This document shows, piece by piece, positions 1 to 6,010 of a stretch of DNA of 6,010 bases (within the stretch, counting starts at the first letter, position 1; each line of letters starts with the position of its first letter). The stretch is from Dethiosulfatibacter sp. (GTDB taxonomy: Bacteria; Bacillota; Clostridia; Tissierellales; Dethiosulfatibacteraceae): the NCBI GenBank assembly GCA_030591825.1, contig JAUVAG010000085.1, positions 1-6,010 of the forward strand, written 5' to 3'. Under the pieces are notes generated by a model. The model worked only from the letters and a program-made list of their open reading frames with translations, searched no databases and was not told the origin of the DNA. The position numbers and the translations under genes were made by a program.

Positions 1-798
1 ACCGATTTCTGTCAATTCCACTACATCTCTCAAATTACCGGATTTAAATCCTTGGCATACAATCTTGTTAAGAACTATATTGTCCGAATCCAACTCCAGA
101 ATTCCCTTTGATTCCAATGAATTTATAAGATTTATCATATTGTCATTTTTTATTATATTGTCCAAGGTTTCCTGATTTAGTTTGAAAAAATTCTTGCTGT
201 TTATCTTCTCAACAAGTTCTTCATTCATTAGTTCATCAATTCTTAATACCTTGTCATTGGCCAAATACTTGATATAGTTGTTGTTAATAATCAAAAGAGA
301 AAGAATATTGAATTCTTCATTGCTAAGAGTCCATTCATTGTAAAATTCACTTTCCTCTTCCGTTTCCAACTCTCCAACAATCTCATCCTTGAACCAAGTA
401 TCAAATATTGAAGTATTAAATGGATATTCGATACTGTATATTTTTTCATCTTTACTTACAGAAATCAATACTCCAATATCATTTTTATAAGTATAGAAAT
501 GCTCTTCAAAAGGATTTTCCGATCCAGTCTTTATTTTTATTGTTCTTTCAGGTGCATTTATTATATTAAATACTGTTTGAAGTTCTCTTATTAAACAAGG
601 CTTGCCTTCTTCGTTTTTCCAGATTGCCCCGTCTTCTATAAAATCATTCACAATTTCTGCATGTATTTTTTTATTTGCTTCAAATGTTTCTCTATCAAAA
701 CCCTTGATTCCTTTTAACACAGAGAATGATTTCATTCTATTTCTGCTTACAAGGGACAAAACTTGCAACTCTTCTTTGCTTAAAGCTAATATAGCCAT
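1..798 (-). CDS. Soluble protein with two related halves, faintly EspG-like (3' end outside window)
   Basis: 266 residues are visible, and the frame is open to the window edge with no stop, so the C-terminus is missing. It begins M-A-I-L-A-L-S-K-E-E, has no signal peptide or membrane segment, and should be cytoplasmic. Residues 6-20 (L-S-K-E-E-L-Q-V-L-S-L...) recur at 158-172 (L-S-N-E-E-F-N-I-L-S-L...), with 8 identities and 4 similar residues in 15. In each half a helical region is followed by a short turn and strand (D-G-A-I-W near 56-60; K-G-I-L-E-L near 231-236). The first half continues with A-P-E-R-T-I-K-I-K (82-90) and a set of beta strands up to about 125. Helices, then an L...G-[AL] turn, then 'P-E-R-x-[IV]' and strands, duplicated with pseudo-twofold symmetry, recall EspG, the chaperone-like ESX/type VII secretion accessory protein. 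This comparison is from memory of the pattern and is weak. The gene follows the 770-residue protein by 11 bases. I do not assign a function. Confidence 0.85.
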   Translation of the reverse strand, partial: MAILALSKEELQVLSLVSRNRMKSFSVLKGIKGFDRETFEANKKIHAEIVNDFIEDGAIWKNEEGKPCLIRELQTVFNIINAPERTIKIKTGSENPFEEHFYTYKNDIGVLISVSKDEKIYSIEYPFNTSIFDTWFKDEIVGELETEEESEFYNEWTLSNEEFNILSLLIINNNYIKYLANDKVLRIDELMNEELVEKINSKNFFKLNQETLDNIIKNDNMINLINSLESKGILELDSDNIVLNKIVCQGFKSGNLRDVVELTEIG

Positions 799-804
799 TA
801 CATA

Positions 805-810
805 CCTCCT
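805..810 (-). promoter_or_regulatory. AGGAGG ribosome binding site overlapping the upstream stop codon
   Basis: On the minus strand the junction reads TAAGGAGGTATGTAATG. The last A of the TAA stop of the 770-residue protein is the first base of AGGAGG. The start is the second ATG (796-798), six bases after the site; the first ATG (801-803) is followed at once by TAA in its own frame. The arrangement suggests coupled translation of the two proteins. Confidence 0.85.
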
Positions 811-3122
811 TAAATCCAGCTTCCAAGCCAGGAACTAATATTTTTAACTCCATTAGCAACATTAATAAACTGTTCTGTCGCTTTTTTACCTACATAGCAT
901 CCTGCCCTTTTTATAGCCCAAGATCCTTCTTTAGGTTTCCACAATTTATCATTTGACTTGTACATGTCTTCATAAAATTCATCTGATGTAACTACATTAT
1001 CAAAGTCTTTTTTGAAATTTGGATCATAAGCAGATTCAGCCACAAATTCCGTCAAATTATCCATTTCCTTCCAGGTTCCTCCATACTTGCCTGCATCAAG
1101 TCTTTTTGATACATCATCGGTCCCATTATACATATCAGTAATTTTATCAATGATGAAATTCGCTCCACCTTGAACGGTCTTACCCGGACTTAAAATATCT
1201 CCAGCATCTGTTCCACCGGCAAATATTGTAACCAAAGTATCCATAATAGCTAGCGGTAGTGCACTAGGATTATTTAAGCTTGTATCAAACACAAGACTTT
1301 TTATTTTATTGGATAAGAAGGATTTAACACCTGCATAAACCGCATTGTCTCCCATTCCTATATTATCCAGAGTATCTTTAATAATACCTGCAGCATCCAT
1401 AAGACCAGATATCGGACTTCCCTTAGGCAGATAATTTCCAAATAAATCCTTTGCTACTCCCATATAATCCCAAGCTTCGTTTGCAGTTTCTTCTGCAGCT
1501 TTTTCAAACCACTCAGGTACAAAATCATCATAGGTATCAAATATTTTGTCCATAACACTTGTTGTCAATACAAAATCCTGACCCTTGCTTATTGCATCTC
1601 CAATTTCTCCAGGAAGTTCATAACCTTTTTCTGCCCAATCCTTTAGAACCTCCAACTGTTCTATTGGATCTCCAAACATTAAATCCTGAAGATCATCAAG
1701 ATTATCAAACATTTCATCTTTAAATTTTTCTATAAAATCTTCTTCGTCTTCTTCATCGTCGTCGTCTTCGTCTTCATCTTCGTCGTCTTCTTCATCGTCG
1801 TCGTCGTCTTCGTCGTCTTCGTCAACTTCATCATCTTCTGTTTCTTCTGTTTCTTCAGCACTCTCTTCAGTTTCTTCTACTTCTTCTTCGTCCGACTCTT
1901 CCACTACATCTTCTTCTTCACTTTCTGTATCGGCATAATCAATATCATCACCATAGTCTTCCACGTCAACATATGGACCAACAAAGTCTCCTCCACCAGT
2001 AACAATACCTATGAGTCCACCTATTCCTGCACCGATACTTGGTGGTATACCGATTACTGCGGCAGTGCCAGACCCTTGACTTCCAATCCAGTTTTTAGCT
2101 CCTCCAACTTCATCTGCTCCACCATCATCGGCATAAGCCTTTAACATATAAATAAAAGCGATATTCAGCCCTGCCAAACCAAAGACAAAGAGCTGTGCTG
2201 CAACTTTATTTGTTTTCTTGAACTTGGCCAGTATATACATGGCTACCATAAATCCACAAATCAAATAAATATATAAAGGCTTTTGATTAAGAATAGAATA
2301 TATAATCATGGATACAATTATTGCCAGCTGAAATGCATCAAAATATATATCGTTAAACTCAGCATTTTTTCTCTTGAATAATTTAGCAAAGTCCTGATAT
2401 CCAAGCTTAATTACCAGATAGCTTATATCAAATTTGAATGATATTATAGCTAAAATAGCACCAATTACAAGTGTATAGGCTATAGCTGTATTTTTAATCA
2501 AAATTTGTCCAAATAATAAAAACAAAAGAGTACATAAAGCGAAAACAGAAATAAACCTTCCTTTTTTTGAAAACATTGATTTTATAACCCTTACAGGACC
2601 TGTGAAAATTCCTCCAATAAACTTTCCTGGTCCTATACTTATCATTCTTCTTATTACCGATGTAACAAGATATGCAGCGATTGTCCAAAAGATAGTTCCT
2701 CTTGCTTCATTTCCTACAAGAGCCAGTGTCTTATCCAGTGTTTTATTGGTTCCCATGGCAAATCCACCATTTGGAAATACTACCAAATATGTATGAATCA
2801 AAAATGAAACTAATGCAATCACACCAAAATATATAAGCTTCTTTGGCAAATTCTTAAAAATTCCTTTAACAATCAACACCAGTAGTTGAAATAAGGACTG
2901 GGGACCCTGTGTTTGTTTCTTAGTCTTTATGGTATCCTTTATCCACTCACCATTGTTGTTTCTTAGCCAGTTTCCATCCTTGTCAACCTTCCATTCCACA
3001 CCTTCGTCGGATACTCCAATAATTTTTCCTATAGCTTTTTCAAATTTTTTATCTTTAATCTTACCTGCGTCCTTCTTTTCTTTTAATGCCTGATACTCTT
3101 TCAATGCCTTTTCCAATTTCAT
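810..3122 (-). CDS. Large polytopic membrane protein with Trp-motif N-terminal domain, poly-Asp/Glu tract and soluble C-terminal region; function unknown
   Basis: 770 residues; I do not recognise a named family for the whole protein. Residues 1-62 are a Lys-rich helix followed by three Trp at exact 8-residue spacing (W44, W52, W60) in a W-x-V-D-x-x-G-N-W...G-E-W pattern. From memory this resembles a small N-terminal domain (helix, then 'D-x-x-G-x-W-W...G-x-W') seen in Chloroflexi, Actinobacteria and Clostridia proteins; its role is not known to me. Hydrophobic segments lie at about 95-116, 142-157, 190-209, 212-229, 264-278, 283-299 and 308-328. Positively charged loops predict an inside N-terminus and an outside C-terminal half. 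A Gly-rich hydrophobic stretch (353-377) could be an eighth, re-entrant segment and would reverse that. Residues 385-462 are strongly acidic, and 434-462 are only Asp and Glu. Residues 463-770 look soluble, helical and globular, ending S-S-W-L-G-S-W-I. The start is backed by a good ribosome binding site. The gene follows the lipoprotein gene after 23 bases and precedes the next by 11, so operon membership is likely. A surface scaffold, metal or cation binder, or secretion component are possible roles; none is shown. Confidence 0.85.
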   Translation of the reverse strand: MKLEKALKEYQALKEKKDAGKIKDKKFEKAIGKIIGVSDEGVEWKVDKDGNWLRNNNGEWIKDTIKTKKQTQGPQSLFQLLVLIVKGIFKNLPKKLIYFGVIALVSFLIHTYLVVFPNGGFAMGTNKTLDKTLALVGNEARGTIFWTIAAYLVTSVIRRMISIGPGKFIGGIFTGPVRVIKSMFSKKGRFISVFALCTLLFLLFGQILIKNTAIAYTLVIGAILAIISFKFDISYLVIKLGYQDFAKLFKRKNAEFNDIYFDAFQLAIIVSMIIYSILNQKPLYIYLICGFMVAMYILAKFKKTNKVAAQLFVFGLAGLNIAFIYMLKAYADDGGADEVGGAKNWIGSQGSGTAAVIGIPPSIGAGIGGLIGIVTGGGDFVGPYVDVEDYGDDIDYADTESEEEDVVEESDEEEVEETEESAEETEETEDDEVDEDDEDDDDDEEDDEDEDEDDDDEEDEEDFIEKFKDEMFDNLDDLQDLMFGDPIEQLEVLKDWAEKGYELPGEIGDAISKGQDFVLTTSVMDKIFDTYDDFVPEWFEKAAEETANEAWDYMGVAKDLFGNYLPKGSPISGLMDAAGIIKDTLDNIGMGDNAVYAGVKSFLSNKIKSLVFDTSLNNPSALPLAIMDTLVTIFAGGTDAGDILSPGKTVQGGANFIIDKITDMYNGTDDVSKRLDAGKYGGTWKEMDNLTEFVAESAYDPNFKKDFDNVVTSDEFYEDMYKSNDKLWKPKEGSWAIKRAGCYVGKKATEQFINVANGVKNISSWLGSWI
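1737..1925 (-). repeat. GAC/GAA-rich low-complexity tract encoding the poly-acidic region
   Basis: On the plus strand this is a long run of gtc/ttc/atc triplets. It encodes residues about 400-462 of the 770-residue protein. Between residues 434 and 459, 14 of 17 Asp codons are GAC rather than the AT-rich GAT, and every Glu codon is GAA, as expected if the tract grew by triplet duplication. It is in frame throughout; a change in length by whole triplets would keep the protein intact. Confidence 0.85.
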
Positions 3123-3130
3123 TCAATTCA

Positions 3131-3138
3131 CTCCTCTC
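3131..3138 (-). promoter_or_regulatory. Ribosome binding site of the 770-residue membrane protein
   Basis: GAGAGGAG lies eight bases before the ATG at 3120-3122. It supports this start and directly follows the 3140-3163 hairpin, so pairing of that hairpin could expose or mask it. Confidence 0.75.
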
Positions 3139-3139
3139 G

Positions 3140-3163
3140 TATTCTTTAATGAATTAAAGAATA
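3140..3163 (-). other. Perfect AT-rich inverted repeat / RNA hairpin between the lipoprotein gene and the 770-residue protein gene
   Basis: On the transcribed strand the arms are TATTCTTTAAT and ATTAAAGAATA around a 2-base centre (TC); in RNA this gives a stem of about 10 bp with a UUCA loop. The repeat contains the lipoprotein's last codons and its TAA stop. It ends one base before the ribosome binding site of the next gene (GAGAGGAG, 3131-3138). It has no GC-rich stem and no U-tract, so it is not a standard intrinsic terminator. It may tune translation of the next gene, mark an RNA processing point or act as an operator; chance in AT-rich DNA is also possible. Confidence 0.5.
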
Positions 3164-4141
3164 TACCTCTGACTTTTTGACTATGGATATACCCTTCTTG
3201 GTTGCCAGCCAAGCCCTTCCTTCATCATCAAAATAAGTAACTTTAACTTCGTTGTCCAGTAAACCATCTTCCATATCCAATACTATAAACTCTCCCTCCT
3301 CCATAATGCATAATCCATTATATTCAGTTCCTATCCACATATAAGCATCATCAATATTTAAACTTCTCGGCTTGCTTCCATATTTTCCCCATTCCTTTAT
3401 AATTGTATATTCAAGTCCTATCCCTTCTTTTGAAGGTTTAAAAACTGCAAACCCGCCTGTATCATAAAACCCTGTTGCAATATAAATACTACCTCCATTC
3501 TCTATTCCTGAAACAATATAGTTGTGGGGAAGTCCATTATCCTTATTAAAATAAGACCATTTTCCATCCTTTAGATAGCTGATGCCATCGTGGCGTGAAC
3601 CATAATGTCCAAATATCATACCGCCATATTCATCTTCCATTATTAAAAATGCAATTTTGAAAGCCAGTCCGTCATTAGTAGTTATTTCTTCCCATTCTTT
3701 ATCTGTTTTCTTTAGAACTCCTTCATAGGTTCCCGCCCATATTGTATCTTTACTATCAATCATCATAGTATTTACCCTAATGTCGGATACTCCTGAAGTT
3801 TCATCAAGAATTTTAGTGAAATTTTCACCATCGTAAACAGTTATACCACTATCATGTCCAATATAAAGATAATCTCCATGGACCAAGAGGTCTTTTACCA
3901 AAAATATATCTTCATTATCAAGTTTTTTAATTTCAAAATTATCGGTATTTATTTCAAATACTCCCTCAAGACATCCCGCATAAAGTTTGCCCTTGTAGTT
4001 AACAATATCATTCACTGCATTTTCTTCAAGTATATTGTTTATCTCGATTTTGACATCTTTGTTTGCCCCTGTACAAGATGTTAAAATCATAACAAATACT
4101 ATCAAAATAGAAGGAAAAATTATTTTATATCTTTTTTTCAT
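3146..4141 (-). CDS. Lipoprotein with a seven-bladed beta-propeller (two-component-regulator-propeller-like repeats)
   Basis: 331 residues. A basic start (MKKR), a hydrophobic core (7-20) and the lipobox L-T-S-C with Cys23 predict a signal-peptidase II lipoprotein on the outer face of the membrane. The mature part holds about seven repeats centred on Y-A-G (55), Y-I-G (94), W-A-G-T (136), I-F-G (177), Y-I-A-T (221), W-I-G-T (270) and W-L-A-T (312), each followed by a G-[VIL] strand and preceded by a loop, every 40-48 residues. This is the pattern of 'Reg_prop' propeller blades, best in the last one (D-D-E-G-R-A-W-L-A-T-K-K-G-I). Such blades form ligand- or protein-binding platforms in extracytoplasmic sensors. 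Here there is no membrane anchor other than the lipid and no kinase domain. The start has AAGGGG at 4148-4153. The gene overlaps the ATPase gene, so it could be an accessory or substrate-recognition part of the transporter, but it does not look like a classical solute-binding protein. The partner or ligand is unknown. Confidence 0.85.
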   Translation of the reverse strand: MKKRYKIIFPSILIVFVMILTSCTGANKDVKIEINNILEENAVNDIVNYKGKLYAGCLEGVFEINTDNFEIKKLDNEDIFLVKDLLVHGDYLYIGHDSGITVYDGENFTKILDETSGVSDIRVNTMMIDSKDTIWAGTYEGVLKKTDKEWEEITTNDGLAFKIAFLIMEDEYGGMIFGHYGSRHDGISYLKDGKWSYFNKDNGLPHNYIVSGIENGGSIYIATGFYDTGGFAVFKPSKEGIGLEYTIIKEWGKYGSKPRSLNIDDAYMWIGTEYNGLCIMEEGEFIVLDMEDGLLDNEVKVTYFDDEGRAWLATKKGISIVKKSEVYSLIH

Positions 4142-4793
4142 TCAATACCCCTTTTTCAAGTTCAAATATTTTATCTGAAAAACTTATATTTTCATCAAGA
4201 TTGTGACTGGCCATTAAAATAGTAAGATTTCTATCCTTCTGAATCCTTGTTATCATATCCATTGTGTCTTTTTTTGTTTGACTGTCAAGATCTGAAAAGG
4301 GTTCATCCATTAAGAGAAGTTCTGCCCCGCAACATATTGCTCTTGCGATTGACACTCTCTTGCCTTCGCCTTTAGATACCTCATTTGGATATTTATTCAT
4401 AATACTATTTATTCCGAAAACTTCAATAATTTCATTAATTCTTTCAGTCCATCCATTTTTCAATCCATAACCAATGTTTTCTTTCATTGTCATAAAAGGC
4501 CATAGACAGGAGTCCTGAGCTACCCATCCAATATTTCTCTTTGAAGGTTCAAGAAAAACTTTGTTACTGCTGACATCAATGCCCTTTATTACTATATCTC
4601 CAGATTTGATTCGTTCAAATCCTGCTATTGCATTTATCAGCGTAGTTTTTCCAACACCGGATTTACCCATAATGGAAAACACATCACCCCTTTCCATTAC
4701 AAGACTTAGACAATTTAATACACTATGATCCATCTTTCTTGAATTGCCTTCATAATCCATATAAATATTTTTGATTCTTAAAATTTCACTCAT
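4125..4793 (-). CDS. ABC transporter ATP-binding protein with atypical signature motif
   Basis: Cytoplasmic nucleotide-binding subunit, 222 residues, expected to drive the permease encoded just upstream. Motifs in order: possible A-loop Tyr14, Walker A GKSGVGKT (43-50), Q-loop Gln93 in V-A-Q-D, signature V-S-K-G-E-G-K-R (139-146), Walker B L-L-L-M-D-E-P (159-165), D-loop S-D-L-D (167-170) and H-loop His197 in A-S-H-N. All catalytic residues are present, but the usual LSGGQ reads VSKGE. The protein ends soon after the H-loop and lacks the C-terminal TOBE/regulatory domain of FbpC/PotA proteins (about 350 residues). Its length resembles ThiQ. The start is supported by AGAAGG at 4802-4807 and by the 4-base ATGA overlap with the permease stop, which suggests translational coupling. 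Its 3' end overlaps the lipoprotein gene by 17 bases. The ATPase call is secure; the transported substrate is not known. Confidence 0.95.
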   Translation of the reverse strand: MSEILRIKNIYMDYEGNSRKMDHSVLNCLSLVMERGDVFSIMGKSGVGKTTLINAIAGFERIKSGDIVIKGIDVSSNKVFLEPSKRNIGWVAQDSCLWPFMTMKENIGYGLKNGWTERINEIIEVFGINSIMNKYPNEVSKGEGKRVSIARAICCGAELLLMDEPFSDLDSQTKKDTMDMITRIQKDRNLTILMASHNLDENISFSDKIFELEKGVLNEKKI

Positions 4794-6010
4794 CTTATAT
4801 ACCTTCTCTTTCTATTAACTATATATATGAAGACAGACGTCAACAACCCAAAAAACAATATTATTATTAATCCCAAAGCTGAAATTCTGCTTCCACTTCC
4901 ATAATGAAGATAACTGTATATTTTAAGAGCAACCAACTGCTTACCCGGAGGTATCAGTAAAATCGAAGATGAAATTTCTCCAAACACATATGAGAATCCA
5001 AAGAAGAAAGCTCCTGCTATATGCAATCCTCTCATTGGTATTTCAACCTTTAATATGCGATGCCATAAACTTTTTTGATAAATTTTTCCACATCTTATAA
5101 GGTCTCTGTTTTCAGTATCAAAACATGCTTTTAACACAAGATAAACAACAGGAATTGATTTGACCGTACTTGCATATATAAGTAAAATATCCCTATTTAA
5201 TAAATAACCATAAACATCTGATTTTATGAAAATTCCTATGATACTTATTCCTACTAAAGAACCTGAAAGAAGAAGCGGTGAAAGCAGTACGATACTTGCA
5301 AATAAAGAAGTATTGAGCTTATTTGCCATTAATACCAAAAGTACTGAAATAGCTGTAGCCAAAACTGATATATATATTGAATACAAAATCGCATCAATAT
5401 TTTCATAAAAAGTATCAACCACCATATTAATATTGCCAATGTTTTTAAAATTCATAACCATTACTGCAACAAGAGATGCTGCCAAAGCAAGAGCAATAAC
5501 TTCCATTAACCTGCTTTTGTTACCAAGCTTCAGATTATAGTTTCTTAGAATTGATGACCCCTTGAATTCATAGGACATTTTCCTGTAATTTAAAAACATA
5601 ATGATAAATGCCGTTAAATTCAGAGCAATAAGAGGTAAGGACAAAACTATTACTTCACCAATATCAGCCCCTGATGAATATGATGTGAATATTTCAAAAC
5701 TATAGGTTTTAAGCTGAAACAATGAAGGTACACTAAAATCAGAGGATGAAAGGATAAATACAAGAGACGTGGCACCAAGTAAGTATGGTTTAAGCATATT
5801 GAGTATTATCTTGTAAAATACAACGTCATCATTTCTATATATTCTACCCATTTTAACATAATCATTGTCAATAGAATTCATTCCAAGTAACAAAAGTGCC
5901 ATGTTAAGAGGCAGGTAATACATTGATAAAACTAAGGCTGTCTTTATAAATGAAAATTTACCGACACTAAATATTTCAAGCCAGCTCATTGCATGTATAT
6001 AGGGAGAAAT
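4790..6010 (-). CDS. ABC transporter permease, FbpB/ThiP-like two-domain type (5' end outside window)
   Basis: Membrane subunit of an ABC importer, 406 residues visible. The reading frame stays open from the first in-frame Met (5987-5989) to the window edge, adding I-S-P-Y-I-H-A. This matches the 'P-Y-xx-A-x-x-W' stretch that lies inside FbpB/ThiP-type permeases, so that Met is internal and roughly 120-150 N-terminal residues are missing (full family members are about 520-560). Numbering from that Met, I see about nine hydrophobic segments near 14-37, 69-90, 111-134, 161-180, 198-222, 229-255, 267-288, 321-346 and 369-391, then a basic tail (RKRR). Two cytoplasmic EAA-type coupling loops lie at about 40-68 and 289-320. 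Both are degenerate, with G-R-I-Y-R and G-K-I-Y-Q where EAA...G is usual; only the second keeps the closing I-P. The two loops show the duplicated permease architecture. The stop overlaps the start of the ATPase gene. The substrate (ferric iron, thiamine, another metal or anion) cannot be told from the sequence. Confidence 0.85.
   Translation of the reverse strand: MSPYIHAMSWLEIFSVGKFSFIKTALVLSMYYLPLNMALLLLGMNSIDNDYVKMGRIYRNDDVVFYKIILNMLKPYLLGATSLVFILSSSDFSVPSLFQLKTYSFEIFTSYSSGADIGEVIVLSLPLIALNLTAFIIMFLNYRKMSYEFKGSSILRNYNLKLGNKSRLMEVIALALAASLVAVMVMNFKNIGNINMVVDTFYENIDAILYSIYISVLATAISVLLVLMANKLNTSLFASIVLLSPLLLSGSLVGISIIGIFIKSDVYGYLLNRDILLIYASTVKSIPVVYLVLKACFDTENRDLIRCGKIYQKSLWHRILKVEIPMRGLHIAGAFFFGFSYVFGEISSSILLIPPGKQLVALKIYSYLHYGSGSRISALGLIIILFFGLLTSVFIYIVNRKRRYIR

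Noticed and set aside
801..803. ATG closer to the AGGAGG site as a start codon
   Set aside because: The next codon in that frame is TAA; the ATG at 796-798 opens the long frame.
602..838. Plus-strand open frame of 78 codons
   Set aside because: Lies opposite the start of the 798-1 gene and the end of the 770-residue gene; no convincing ribosome binding site and a composition expected of a complement shadow.
1737..1925. Possible CRISPR or tandem-repeat array
   Set aside because: The repetition is triplet-scale, has no spacer structure and is in frame with Asp/Glu codons of the large gene.
2494..2796. Short open frames on both strands within the membrane protein gene (2494-2688 minus, 2602-2796 plus)
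   Set aside because: Both lie wholly inside the membrane-segment coding region of a well-supported gene in another frame and show no motif of their own.
3140..3163. Inverted repeat as an intrinsic terminator
   Set aside because: The stem is nearly all A/T and is followed on the transcript by CGAGAGGAG and a start codon rather than a U-tract.
3854..4084. Plus-strand open frame opposite the lipoprotein gene
   Set aside because: Shadow of the propeller and signal-peptide coding region; no supporting start signal.
5226..5408. Plus-strand open frame opposite the permease
   Set aside because: Antisense of hydrophobic permease codons; nothing recognisable in the product.

Overview
The window is AT-rich, and every gene I can support lies on the minus strand, so it reads from 6010 down to 1. 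Strong GGAGG-type ribosome binding sites, Lys/Ile/Asn-rich proteins and a short lipoprotein signal with an L-T-S-C lipobox suggest a low-GC Gram-positive bacterium of the Clostridia/Tissierellia kind. That assignment comes from composition and style only.

Layout in transcription order. (1) 6010-4790: 3' part of a two-domain ABC permease of the ferric-iron/thiamine (FbpB/ThiP-like) type, cut by the window edge. (2) 4793-4125: its short ATPase, overlapping the permease by an ATGA. (3) 4141-3146: a lipoprotein whose mature part is a run of about seven beta-propeller blades; it overlaps the ATPase by 17 bases. (4) 3122-810: a 770-residue polytopic membrane protein with a Trp-motif N-terminal domain, about seven membrane segments, an almost pure Asp/Glu tract and a soluble C-terminal third, which I do not recognise as a named protein. 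(5) 798-1: a soluble protein of at least 266 residues, cut by the other window edge, with two related halves and a faint resemblance to EspG-like type VII secretion accessory proteins.

The genes overlap or are separated by at most 23 bases. I see no promoter or intrinsic terminator, so the window looks like the interior of one longer operon that continues past both ends. The only notable intergenic structure is a perfect 11-bp AT-rich inverted repeat at 3140-3163, which contains the lipoprotein stop codon and abuts the ribosome binding site of the 770-residue protein.

The ATPase and permease form an importer-type ABC module. No classical substrate-binding protein is visible; a propeller lipoprotein sits where one might be expected. 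Why this module is joined to a large acidic membrane protein and an EspG-like soluble protein is unknown. A cell-surface assembly, sensing or secretion apparatus is one possibility, but that is inference.
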